NCBI GenBank assembly: GCA_910577315.1
Contig: CAJTME010000008.1
Span: 1-64,000 of the forward strand
From: an uncultured Muribaculaceae bacterium
Lineage (GTDB): Bacteria > Bacteroidota > Bacteroidia > Bacteroidales > Muribaculaceae
Length of the DNA: 64,000 bases
Direction of reading: 5' to 3'
Within the stretch, counting starts at the first letter, position 1. Every line of letters begins with the position of its first letter. The notes under the pieces are model-generated. The model was not told the origin of the DNA and did not search any database. It saw nothing but the letters and a program-made list of their open reading frames with translations. A program made the position numbers and the translations under genes. Shown in pieces: positions 33,945 through 42,900 of the stretch.

Positions 33945-34125
33945 TACGGGGGCGTTGTTTGGGAGGAGTGGCGCAGAGCAGCCGTCGGAGAGGACGATGT
34001 AGTGATTGACCACGATAACGTCCTCTTCGAGGACTCGATGGTATATAGCGGCCAATCTCCCCACCAATCGCGTTCCGCTCTTGGTGGGGTTAACGACGAT
34101 GGCGTCGTCTCCGACGACTGCATAT
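33945..34125. repeat. Dispersed repeat family R2, copy c
   Basis: GGCGTTGTTTGGGAGGAGTG (from 33951) leads through a GTCCTCTTCGAGGAC hairpin to the 31-bp core 34059-34089 and the tail TTAACGACGATGGCGTCGTC. The 5' part is shared with the 37.0 kb copy, the core with 19.2 and 19.5 kb. No gene is seen between rlmL and the lipoprotein gene; 34130-34318 shows only a weak GC-rich hairpin near 34255-34290. Confidence 0.8.
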
Positions 34126-34318
34126 GGGATTGAGGTAGCTATGCATCACCTCGTAGTCTCTGCGACGCCTGCTCTGCAAGCTGCCGCGCCAATAATCCAC
34201 GGAAATGTCCACTCGTTGCCTCAGCCTCAGGGAATTGAAACTGATAGCGACAGAAGCCGCCCGGGCCTTGCGGCGGCGGACGGCTTCACAGGAAAACCAA
34301 TTTGTCAGTTATATGAGG

Positions 34319-35932
34319 TTATTTCGTGGTGACGGGGCGCACATGAACATACATACCCGGTTTGGATATGGTGAACATCGTGAAATGCGTGTTCTCTTTA
34401 TCATAAGGCCTTAAATAGTCATAATATGCGAACAATATCATTCCACAACCACGATAATCGGGGCTCGCCGTAGATGTCATATATACATATTCTGAAGTTT
34501 CGCCGGCGCTATGGTTGTAATCGCCTTCCACCCAGTTTACGCGTGGCAAGCGCAGGTAGTTGCCATTCTTGCCCTTGAAGATGGCATATGTGCCAAACTC
34601 CCACACATCGCAGTCCGCGATGAGGTCTTTCCACTGTTCCTGTGAGGGTGTCTGCCACATCTCGCCCCAAAATCTTGTGGCGTAATCATCGACAGAGCCG
34701 GCGATGTCCTGCAACTGGTCCCGGTTAACCCATTGAAAACTGCCTGGGATGTCTTCCGTAGCCCATTTCACCGACAGGCCGAGGTCGACGCACTGATGGC
34801 CGTCGACCGTCTCGATTTGATTTTCAGATGGAGTGGTGATTGTCTTATCGGCACCGAGCAGGTGGTCTTTCAGCACCACGTTCATGGATTTGCACTCGAA
34901 ATCGCCGACAAGCCCCAGGTAGTAGGTGGTGGATGGCGTGAGGTTTTCAAGCGTGCAGGAGTAGTAATTATCTTTAAGTTCTGCCGAGCCGACAATTTCC
35001 GCGTCGCCGAAATCAGGGTCCGTGGCATACACCACCGTGCAATTTACCTTATCGTTTGTATATTCCTTGTAAAAGGTCCACGTATCGGGCAACCAGATGG
35101 TGAACACGGCCATATTGTCGATCACGAGGTTTTCGGCCACCTGGCATTTCGCGTCGGTAACCACTTCATCGCCGGAAGTGGTTGTAAAGCTTTCAGGCGT
35201 CGGTGTCAATTCATAGTCGCTCAGTAATTTCCGGTCATAGCCAGACACCTCGCCAATTTCAAGAGTGCCGCGCAGCTTCACATAATACCGGGTGTTCTCC
35301 TGCAGGTTGTCGAGGCGGAAAGAGCATTTGCTGTATTTCGAATAGGCACCACCGTCGGCCAGTGACGCTTCACGGGGATTTGCAAAATCGGCCGATGCGG
35401 AATACACCAGCGTTGCATCGCCCAAGGCCCAGAGTCCGTCGGGCATGGCTACGGTCAGCAACGCCATGTCGCTTGAGACAATCGATTCCTCGAGTATGAC
35501 GCTGCCCTCGCCAAAGTACTCGTCAAGTGTCGGAGTCGTGACGGTGCCGCGGGCAATCTCGCACTTGACGGAAAACAGGCCGCCGTTTGTCACTGTTGAC
35601 GAAACGGAGTAATTATATGTCATCCCCGGCACATGTTCAAAGCCATAGTAGCTTGACTCGCTTAAATTAACAACTGCCGTGCCATTGTTAAACGAGTCAT
35701 AAAAACCAAATCCGTAGGGCTCGGGCCCGTCGGCGGGCCATACACTCAGTTCCAGTCTATCCAGACCGAGGTTGCCGTAATTGTTTATTTTGACCTCGAA
35801 CGAGACGGGGGTGACATCCGTGACTTGAACCGCACATTTTTCAAGATTGGCGACAGCCACGGGCGCATCGTCGGTGCAGGAGGCGCTCGTGGCAGCCGCC
35901 ATGCCGATGACAATATATTTCAGGTATTTCAT
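34319..35932 (-). CDS. Lipoprotein with C-terminal VDLGLSVKWA domain
   Basis: 537 residues from the ATG at 35932. The signal MKYLKYIVIGMAAATSASCT ends in a lipobox-like ASC. Two or three fibronectin/Ig-like repeats follow (for example GLDRLELSVWPADG; LENLTPSTTYYLGLVGDFEC). From about residue 400 there is CVDLGLSVKWATEDIPGSFQ and YVYMTSTASPDYRGCGMILF, the hallmark of a domain found in many Bacteroidetes surface lipoproteins, related to the Fibrobacter major paralogous domain. It is encoded 23 bp downstream of an outer-membrane protein gene; the two probably form an operon. Confidence 0.85.
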   Translation of the reverse strand: MKYLKYIVIGMAAATSASCTDDAPVAVANLEKCAVQVTDVTPVSFEVKINNYGNLGLDRLELSVWPADGPEPYGFGFYDSFNNGTAVVNLSESSYYGFEHVPGMTYNYSVSSTVTNGGLFSVKCEIARGTVTTPTLDEYFGEGSVILEESIVSSDMALLTVAMPDGLWALGDATLVYSASADFANPREASLADGGAYSKYSKCSFRLDNLQENTRYYVKLRGTLEIGEVSGYDRKLLSDYELTPTPESFTTTSGDEVVTDAKCQVAENLVIDNMAVFTIWLPDTWTFYKEYTNDKVNCTVVYATDPDFGDAEIVGSAELKDNYYSCTLENLTPSTTYYLGLVGDFECKSMNVVLKDHLLGADKTITTPSENQIETVDGHQCVDLGLSVKWATEDIPGSFQWVNRDQLQDIAGSVDDYATRFWGEMWQTPSQEQWKDLIADCDVWEFGTYAIFKGKNGNYLRLPRVNWVEGDYNHSAGETSEYVYMTSTASPDYRGCGMILFAYYDYLRPYDKENTHFTMFTISKPGMYVHVRPVTTK

Positions 35933-35955
35933 AACTTTTTCGCGTTTCAGCATTA

Positions 35956-36585
35956 TTAAAAACGATAGCCAAGGCGGAAAGCCGCCATGCCGTAATGCAG
36001 GTTCTCGGGGTCGAATGGATTGCGCATCTGGCTGAACATGTACTGGGCCGACCACACAAAACCGGCGTAAAGGTGGGTCGTGACATTGACGCCGAACGAA
36101 ACTTCATAGCCGACACCGCCCGAAACGTCTTCGTCGAACAGCGACCAGTGCATCACCTCGCCGTCGGCGGGAACTACATTCCACGACGAGCCGCGGTTGG
36201 CCAGGGCGCCGCCGACGTTGGCGCCGAAATACAGGCTCATGTTGCGGAAAATCTCGCCGGTGGTGATACGGATGCCGGGCATGGCCTTGACCACAAGGGT
36301 CTGCGCGCCGGCAAGGCCGCTTGCGTTGGCCTGGGCGGAAATGCGGAAATCGAAAGCGGTGTGGTCGCCTGTGCGGAAACGCGGGCCGAAGGCGAGGTTG
36401 AGCATCGCGCCCCCATAGTAGTGGGCCATGAGCTGGCCGTCCTGAATCGAGAGCCCTCCGACCGGGGGAGTGCCCACCGAGCCGCCCACGGCTGCCTCGA
36501 TGAAGAAGCCCTTGCGGTTGGCGTTCTGGGCCGAGGCTCCGGCGAAAGCGCACAGCACCAAAAGCATTAACAAAACTTTTTTCAT
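35956..36585 (-). CDS. Outer-membrane beta-barrel protein
   Basis: 209 residues from the ATG at 36585, with signal peptide MKKVLLMLLVLCAFAGASAQ. Alternating hydrophobic strands (GFFIEAAVGGSVG, LMAHYYGGAMLNLAFGPRF, THLYAGFVWSAQYMF) and a C-terminal RLGYRF ending in phenylalanine are typical of small 8-stranded outer-membrane barrels. It precedes the lipoprotein gene with 23 bp between them. A distant minus-strand -7 box (36920) would give a leader of more than 300 nt. Confidence 0.85.
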   Translation of the reverse strand: MKKVLLMLLVLCAFAGASAQNANRKGFFIEAAVGGSVGTPPVGGLSIQDGQLMAHYYGGAMLNLAFGPRFRTGDHTAFDFRISAQANASGLAGAQTLVVKAMPGIRITTGEIFRNMSLYFGANVGGALANRGSSWNVVPADGEVMHWSLFDEDVSGGVGYEVSFGVNVTTHLYAGFVWSAQYMFSQMRNPFDPENLHYGMAAFRLGYRF

Positions 36586-36919
36586 AGTAAAACGGATGTA
36601 TAATGATAGGTTATAAATACCAAAAGCGCAGGCCTGTCGGTTTGTCGCCCGTCCTACCATACTCGGCATGTGGCATCGCCTTACTCCGTAGAACGAGCAA
36701 CGCAGAAGCCTACGCCGGATATATGCGTATCACAAAAATACACATCCGCACAGACATCCGCAGTTGCTTCACTCTTGACGGAGAATAAGAAATTGCCACA
36801 TTTCGTATGGTCAAGAATCAAGCGCCTTGCAGACGCTAATGTTTTGGAACGGTCTTCGCCAAGACCATTCACGCCCCTCCCGCTCGCCCATACCGGGCTC
36901 CTGCTGGCGGCACGCGGCA

Positions 36920-36927
36920 CAAAGATA
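36920..36927 (-). promoter_or_regulatory. Possible distal promoter of the outer-membrane protein operon
   Basis: TATCTTTG on the minus strand, 335 bp upstream of the barrel gene. The interval 36586-36915 holds no convincing gene on either strand and would be a long leader. Confidence 0.4.
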
Positions 36928-37004
36928 ATGATTTTGCCGCAATGTGGCAAATGATTACATTGCGGGCCAGGCTTTTTTGGGGGATATGGAGTATACGATT
37001 TTTT

Positions 37005-37195
37005 GCGGGGGCGTTGTTGGGGAGGAGTGGCGCAGAGCAGTCGTCGGAGATGACGATGTCGTGATTGGCCACGATAACGTCCTCTCCGAGGACTGTTTTC
37101 GGGTGCGGGCGCTGCCTGCCCCACCAATCGCCCCACCAAGAGCGGAACGCGATTGGTGGGGTTAACGACAACATCGTCGTCTCCGACGACTTTTG
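37005..37195. repeat. Dispersed repeat family R2, copy d with inverted core
   Basis: Begins GGGCGTTGTTGGGGAGGAGT as in copy c and ends with the TTAACGAC... tail. The 31-bp core at 37131-37161 is reversed relative to the flanks: the sequence between the CCCCACCAA and TTGGTGGGG arms reads GAGCGGAACGCGA instead of TCGCGTTCCGCTC. A truncated piece of the normal orientation (CCCCACCAATCG) directly precedes it. Confidence 0.8.
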
Positions 37196-37268
37196 GGGGG
37201 CAGTTCAGTCCCGCAAAAGACCCGTTCCTTTACTTTTTCGTTATTCCGCTCGCTCACTTATGAAAAAA

Positions 37269-37300
37269 TTTGCAGGATTGGAAAATTATGTTTAACTTTG
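37269..37300 (+). promoter_or_regulatory. Promoter of the toxin-antitoxin operon
   Basis: TTTG (37269-37272) and TAACTTTG (37293-37300) are 20 bp apart, 57 nt before the toxin ATG. Confidence 0.72.
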
Positions 37301-37306
37301 TGTTAG

Positions 37307-37326
37307 ACTTAACATTTAAGTTAAGT
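37307..37326 (+). promoter_or_regulatory. Inverted repeat at the transcription start, candidate antitoxin operator
   Basis: ACTTAAC (37307-37313) and GTTAAGT (37320-37326) are perfect inverted repeats separated by 6 bp, beginning 6 bp after the -7 box. The position suits autorepression by the HTH antitoxin encoded in the operon. Confidence 0.6.
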
Positions 37327-37357
37327 TTATTTGATTAACAATAAATTATCCACGCCT

Positions 37358-37900
37358 ATGAAGAAAAGGTACACATTAGAGGTCTTCGAACAATATGATG
37401 ACCTGACCATTTACACATTGAAGTATGACGATGAACGTTTGTCGGAAACAGAGAAATTCTTTTTGAAATTTCCTCCTGGCTGTCCTTATGATGAGGATGT
37501 AGACCGTATAGTTGCAGCAGTTGACAATATCATAGCAAGAGGAGCGAAGGAGAGATTTTTCAGGCCAGAGGGCAGTTACGGCGATGGCGTCGGAGCGTTA
37601 CCGATAGAGTTTGGAAATAAAGTCAGGTTATATTTTCTCAGAATTACAGACAATATTTTAATCGTTGGCAACGGAGATGTAAAAGATGCTGCACGGTGGC
37701 AAGATAGTCCAAAATTGGCTCCAATTGTAACACAACTGATTGAAACAAGCAAATTTATTCACGCTCGTATAAACAATGGAACCCTCCGGGCAGTTCATAA
37801 TATATTAACAGGTAATTTAAAGTTCACAAGAGATGATGAAAAACAGTGTTCTCGAGGCTCGGCGGACAATGGTGTCCCCGGCGATACGTCGCCAAGTTGA
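37358..37900 (+). CDS. Putative RelE/HigB-like toxin of a type II toxin-antitoxin pair
   Basis: 180 residues from the ATG at 37358. The central part ETEKFFLKFP, then KERFFRPEGSYGDGVGALPI and VRLYFLRITDNILIVGNGDV, follows the RelE/ParE-superfamily core pattern (conserved basic strand, then LGNG-type strand) as seen in Bacteroidetes HigB-like proteins. It is longer than classical RelE. The gene is AT-rich compared with its surroundings. Its last 65-68 bases overlap the start of the HTH antitoxin gene, so translation is coupled. The toxin assignment rests on pattern and context, not on a known catalytic residue. Confidence 0.62.
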   Translation: MKKRYTLEVFEQYDDLTIYTLKYDDERLSETEKFFLKFPPGCPYDEDVDRIVAAVDNIIARGAKERFFRPEGSYGDGVGALPIEFGNKVRLYFLRITDNILIVGNGDVKDAARWQDSPKLAPIVTQLIETSKFIHARINNGTLRAVHNILTGNLKFTRDDEKQCSRGSADNGVPGDTSPS

Positions 37901-38123
37901 CCTCTCCTTCCAAATTGTGGACCGCATCCATGAAATTCTCATAAGCAAGAACCTTAAGCAAAAGGATCTTGCTGAAAGGCTCGGAAAGAAAGAGTCGGAA
38001 ATCAGCAGGTGGATGCGTGGCACCCACAACTTCACAATTGATACTTTGACCGCTATTGAGGACGCGCTTGGCGCACCTATTCTTTCAGTGGTAAATAAGC
38101 CGCTGGCAATAGCGATGGCATAA
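37833..38123 (+). CDS. XRE-family HTH antitoxin/repressor
   Basis: 96 residues (or 95 from the ATG at 37836). After an N-terminal helix, residues about 40-75 form an XRE helix-turn-helix: LKQKDLAERLGKKESEISRW, then MRGTHNFTIDTLTAIEDALG. This matches HigA-type antitoxins, which follow the toxin gene, as here. The likely role is toxin neutralisation and autorepression through the inverted repeat at 37307-37326. It overlaps the toxin gene and is followed by a terminator. Confidence 0.8.
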   Translation: MMKNSVLEARRTMVSPAIRRQVDLSFQIVDRIHEILISKNLKQKDLAERLGKKESEISRWMRGTHNFTIDTLTAIEDALGAPILSVVNKPLAIAMA

Positions 38124-38150
38124 CACCATACAAACAGGTGTTTACATATA

Positions 38151-38195
38151 AACGCCGGATTGGACATCAAAGCCCGATCCGGTGTTCTGTTTTTG
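38151..38195 (+). terminator. Terminator of the toxin-antitoxin operon
   Basis: AACGCCGGATTGG (38151-38163) pairs imperfectly with CCGATCCGGTGTT (38174-38186), followed by CTGTTTTT. Confidence 0.7.
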
Positions 38196-38224
38196 GAAGG
38201 AATCACAACCGGGACACTTATATC

Positions 38225-39172
38225 TTACTTGATGAGTGGGCGCAGGTGGTCGAGTTCGGGCGGGAGGGATTCGAGGGGGATGAAGCGGAGGGAGGCGCTG
38301 TTGATGCAGTAGCGCAGGCCGCCGCGGTCGGCGGGGCCGTCCTCAAACACATGGCCGAGGTGGGCGTCGCCGAGGGCGCTGCGCACCTCCACGCGGTTCA
38401 TGCCGTGGGATGTGTCGCGCACGTATTTGAGCGCGTCCGGATTGATGGGACGCGAAAACGCCGGCCATCCGCACCCTGAGTCGAATTTGTCGGATGATAC
38501 GAACAGGGGTTCGCCCGTGGTCACATCGACATAGACGCCCTTGCGGTGCTCCTGCCAATATTCGTTGCGGAAAGGCGGTTCCGTGCCGTTCTGCTGGGTG
38601 ACGCTGTATTGGAGGGGCGTCAGACGCTCGCGCAGTTCTTGTTGCGACGGTTTTTCATAGCGCGTAGTCGGACGATTTGCCTCGGCGGCGAGGCGGAACA
38701 GGCGCGACGGCAGGTGGCAGTAGCCGCGTGGATTTTTGTCGAGGTAGTCCTGATGGTATGTTTCGGCGGGATAGAAGTTGCGCAGCGGAGCCAGCTCCAC
38801 GGCGAACGTGCCGGGATGGCGCGCGGCTTCCTTCGCCACGAGCGGCTCGAGCTCGTCGAGCTGGGCGGGGGAGGTGTAGTAGATGCCGGTGCGGTATTGG
38901 GTGCCGACGTCGTTGCCCTGGCGGTTGACGGCGGTGGGGTCGATGGTCATGAAATAGAGGTCGACAAGTTTGTCGAGGGAGATGAGCGCCGGGTCGTATT
39001 CAACCCTGACGGTTTCGGCTGCGCCGGTTTCGCCCGAGCACACGTCCCGGTACGATGGGTTTTCCACGACGCTGTTGGCGTATCCGGCCTCGGTGTCGGT
39101 CACTCCGTAGACTTTCTTGAAAAAATGCTCGGTGCCCCAGAAGCAGCCTCCGGCAAAGTATATTATGGCCAT
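38225..39172 (-). CDS. msrAB: Bifunctional methionine sulfoxide reductase A/B
   Basis: 315 residues from the ATG at 39172 (MAIIYFAGGCFWG); an in-frame ATG at 39190 adds six residues. The MsrA domain (about 1-155) has its catalytic Cys in GCFWG (C10). The MsrB domain follows, with SGCGWPAFSRPI and the catalytic Cys in RYCINSASLRF near the C-terminus. The CxxC zinc pairs of some MsrB proteins are absent. The fusion repairs both S and R sulfoxide epimers. No signal peptide, so cytosolic. Transcribed in the same direction as the carbonic anhydrase gene, which precedes it by about 50 bp. Confidence 0.96.
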   Translation of the reverse strand: MAIIYFAGGCFWGTEHFFKKVYGVTDTEAGYANSVVENPSYRDVCSGETGAAETVRVEYDPALISLDKLVDLYFMTIDPTAVNRQGNDVGTQYRTGIYYTSPAQLDELEPLVAKEAARHPGTFAVELAPLRNFYPAETYHQDYLDKNPRGYCHLPSRLFRLAAEANRPTTRYEKPSQQELRERLTPLQYSVTQQNGTEPPFRNEYWQEHRKGVYVDVTTGEPLFVSSDKFDSGCGWPAFSRPINPDALKYVRDTSHGMNRVEVRSALGDAHLGHVFEDGPADRGGLRYCINSASLRFIPLESLPPELDHLRPLIK

Positions 39173-39224
39173 AGTCAGTAGATTAATCATGATGGGGATA
39201 TAACGCGCCGGCGGGGGCTTTCGT

Positions 39225-39767
39225 TCAGCTGATGGGGCGGAGGGCGCCGGTGTAGGAGTCCATCACGTAGCCGGCCACCGAGATACCTTCGGGCATGAGG
39301 GGATGGTTGCGGACAAGGTCGACGGTCTCGTGGATGGCGAGGTCGGTGTCCTCGAATCCGTGGAGCCAAGCCTTGAGGTCGATGCCGCAGTGCTCCATCA
39401 GGCGTATGTGTTCCTCGCTGATGCCGCGGCTGCGCATGAGGTGCAGCATTTCCTCGGCGTCCATGCCCTGCACGCCGCAGCCCGTGTGTCCGATAATCAT
39501 AATCTCGTTTACGCCGAGTTCGTAGACGGCCACCAGGAGGCTGCGCATGGTCGAGTCGAAGGGGTTGGTGATTGTGGCGCCGGCGTTCTTGATTATCTTC
39601 ACGTCGCCGTTGCGCAGGCCCAGGGCGGCGGGAAGCAGCTCGACGAGGCGGGTGTCCATGCAGGTGACGATGGCGATTTTCTTGTCGGGGTATTTGTCGG
39701 TGGCGAAGCGCTCGTAGCCTTTCGATGCCACGAACTCGCGGTTGTATTGTAAAATCTGGTCAATCAT
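39225..39767 (-). CDS. Beta-class carbonic anhydrase
   Basis: Interconverts CO2 and bicarbonate. 180 residues. Zinc ligands and catalytic dyad are visible: C36, D38 and R40 in TCMDTR, then H94 and C97 in GHTGCG. The short length fits the small beta-carbonic anhydrase group of anaerobes. The gene has a -7 box 22 bp upstream and may be co-transcribed with msrAB. Confidence 0.94.
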   Translation of the reverse strand: MIDQILQYNREFVASKGYERFATDKYPDKKIAIVTCMDTRLVELLPAALGLRNGDVKIIKNAGATITNPFDSTMRSLLVAVYELGVNEIMIIGHTGCGVQGMDAEEMLHLMRSRGISEEHIRLMEHCGIDLKAWLHGFEDTDLAIHETVDLVRNHPLMPEGISVAGYVMDSYTGALRPIS

Positions 39768-39788
39768 AGAAAAGAGAAATTAGTGGTG

Positions 39789-39796
39789 CAAAGTTA
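39789..39796 (-). promoter_or_regulatory. -7 box of the carbonic anhydrase gene
   Basis: TAACTTTG on the minus strand, 21 bp upstream of the start codon. Confidence 0.6.
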
Positions 39797-39880
39797 CTGA
39801 AAACCGCGATAAAACGGCGATTCCCGCGGGCTTTTTTATTAATATTAGTTAAACGGCGCGGCGGTTGGATGGGAATTGAG

Positions 39881-39888
39881 TAATTTTG
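39881..39888 (+). promoter_or_regulatory. -7 box of the DUF2723-deacetylase-queG operon
   Basis: TAATTTTG, 30 bp upstream of the DUF2723 start codon, divergent from the carbonic anhydrase promoter. Confidence 0.6.
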
Positions 39889-39918
39889 TCCGTTTAAAAG
39901 CGAATATATAGATTCTGC

Positions 39919-42900
39919 ATGAAAAAATATAACCTGATCAACGACTTGCTTGGCTGGGCGTGCTTTGTGGTGGCGGCTGTGACCTACCTGCTCACCATCG
40001 AGCCCACCGCAAGCTTCTGGGACTGCCCGGAATTCATTTCCCAAGGTGCTAAACTCGAAGTGGGCCATCCGCCGGGCAACCCGATATTCATGCTCGCGGC
40101 CCGATTTTTCGTGACCCTGTTCGGCAACAACATCGCCAACGCGGCTATCGCCGTCAACTCGATGTCGGCCCTGCTGAGCGCCGCGACCATCCTGCTGCTG
40201 TTCTGGACGATAACCCACCTGACCAGGCGGCTCATCGTGGCCGACAGCGCCACTGAGGTCAAGCCCTGGCAGATGTGGCTGATATTCGGCGGCGGCGTGT
40301 GCGGCGCCCTGGCCTATACGTGGAGCGACACGTTCTGGTTCTCGGCTGTCGAGGGCGAGGTTTACGCGTTCTCGTCGTTCTGCACGGCCCTGGTGTTCTG
40401 GCTCATACTGAAATGGGAAAACCGCGCCGACCGGCCCCACAGCGACCGCTATCTGATACTGATTGCCTACATCATAGGCGTTTCCATAGCCGTTCACCTG
40501 CTCAACCTGCTGTGTATCCCCGCGATTGTGCTGGTGTTCTACTACCGCAAGTATAAGAACATATCGGCCAAGGGCTCGATGATTGCCCTGGGCGTATCGT
40601 TCGTGATCGTGGCCCTCATCCTCTACGGCCTCGTGCCTGGCTTCGTCAAGGTGGCCCAGTGGTTCGAGCTGCTGTTTGTCAACGACCTGGGCTTCGGCTA
40701 CAACATGGGCGTGCTGTTCTATGCCATCGTGCTGGTGGCGGTGTTCATATGGGCCGTGGCGGCCCTCTACCGCCAGCGCAGCGCCGGTGCGATAAAGATT
40801 TCGTTCTTCCTGTCGATAGTGCTGTCGGGCATGCCGTTCATCGGCCCCTGGTGGGTGGCCGCGCTGCTCATCGCCGGCCTGGCAGCCTACCTGGTGTTTG
40901 CCTGCCCGAAGGTGCCGGTGCGCGTGTTCAACATCATCGTGCTCAGCGTGTTCCTCATCTTCGTGGGCTACTCGTCGTATGCGCTGCTGCTCATCCGCTC
41001 CCACGCCAACACGCCGATGAACCAGAACGCTCCCGACAACGTGTTTGCCCTCAGCTCCTACCTCAACCGCGAGCAATACGGCGACCGTCCCCTTTTCCGC
41101 GGCGATGTGTTCGCCGAGGAACTTCAGACCATGGAATATCCCGAAGGTTCGGGCCAGTATTACGTGGTGATGGACGAGTACGGCGATCCCCGCACCCAGC
41201 TCCTCGACGGTGTTCTGCGCGATGAAAACGGTGCACCCTACAACAACCCCACCGTGTCGTATTCCAAGCTGGTCAAGGCCGACCCGCGCCAGAGCGACAA
41301 GTATGTCGAATCGACCGCCAAGCCCAACTATGAGGAGATTCCCGACCTGAAGATGATCCTGCCCCGCATATACAGCAACGACCCCACCCACGTGGAGGGT
41401 TACAAGGGCTGGTCGCAATACTCCACCCCCGACCTCGACGCGATTCCCGCCGAAGTGCGCTCGAAATGGGCCGCCGAGGGCTACGCGCCCCTCTATGAAG
41501 TGGCTCCCTACCTGCACTCGCAGCAAAAAGTCGTCACCGCCATCGACCACAATGGCCGCGAGGCCGACTACACCTCGGCCTGGAAGCCGGGCTTCGGCAC
41601 CAACGCGCGCTACTTCTTCAACTATCAGTTCGCCCACATGTACTGGCGCTACTTCATGTGGAACTTCGCCGGTCGCCAGAACGACTATGCCGGCAACGGC
41701 GAGCCCCATCTCGGCAACTGGATTTCGGGCATTCCCGTGATTGACAATGCCCGCCTGGGCGACCAGAGCCTGCTGCCCGACGAGTTCGGCAAGGGCAACA
41801 AGGGCCACAACGTGTTCTACATGCTGCCCCTGCTGCTCGGCATCATCGGCCTGCTGTGGCAGGCGCTCTATGTCAAGCGCGACGCTCCCCAGCGCGGCAT
41901 CGAGCAATTCTGGGTGGTGTGCTTCCTGTTCTTCATGACCGGCATCGCCATCGTGCTCTACCTCAACCAGACTCCCGGGCAGCCGCGCGAGCGCGACTAT
42001 GCCTTTGCCGGCTCGTTCTATGCCTTCGCCATCTGGATCGGCATAGGTGTCCCCGCCATCGGCATGATGCTCCGCTCGTTCTTCTCGAAGAAAAACAAGG
42101 GCGCCGCTGCCGAGGGCGATGAGGAGCCCGCCGTAAGCCGCGGCAAGGCCATCGCCGCCGGTGCCGTGGCCGTCGCCATCGGCCTCGCAGTTCCCCTGCA
42201 GATGGTGTCGCAGACCTGGGACGACCACGACCGCTCGGGCCGCTACACCGCCCGCGACTTCGGGTTCAACTACCTGTCGTCGGTCGATGAGAACGGCATC
42301 ATCTTCTGCAACGGCGACAACGACACCTTCCCCCTGTGGTATGCCCAGGAAGTCGAGGGCTACCGCACCGACGTGCGCGTGGTAAACCTGTCGTACCTAA
42401 CAACCGACTGGTACGCCAACCAGCAACGCATCCCCTCCTACAACGGCAAGCCCGTCGACATGTTCGCGTCGCCCGCCGACTATGCCTACGACAACATGGC
42501 GTGGAGCTTCATCGTGCCGCAGACCGACTCGCTCACCGAGGCCGAGGACGCCCTGCGCGACATGTACGGCAACATTGCCCAGTACAAGTACCACCTGCTC
42601 ACCAAGCCCAACATCAAGATGAGCGTCGACCGCGAGGCAGCTTTCCGCCGCTATGGCCTCGACACCGCCAACGTGGCCCAGGCCAAGTATGTGATTCCCT
42701 ATCTGGGCGACATCACCACCGACATCAGCCGCCTCGGCAAACAGGGCCTCAACCTTGGCAACGTGCTCTCGCTCGACATCCTGGCCAACTCGGTCAAGAA
42801 CGGCTTTGACCGTCCCATCTACTTCGCCTCGACCGTTCCGTCGAGCTACTACCTGGGTCTGACTCCGTTCATGGGCTCGACCGGCATGGCCATGGAGGTG

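Noticed and set aside
36681..37139. A 152-codon minus-strand frame ending in residues that look like a surface-protein tail
   Set aside because: It spans an R2 repeat and a -7 box, has a low-complexity N-terminus, and the C-terminal resemblance is too weak; kept only as a possible remnant in the leader.
39760..42228. An 822-codon open frame on the minus strand
   Set aside because: It is antisense to the DUF2723 gene, rich in H, G, E, Q and A with no domain, and spans the divergent promoter region. Long antisense frames arise from the GC-rich codon bias of the real gene.
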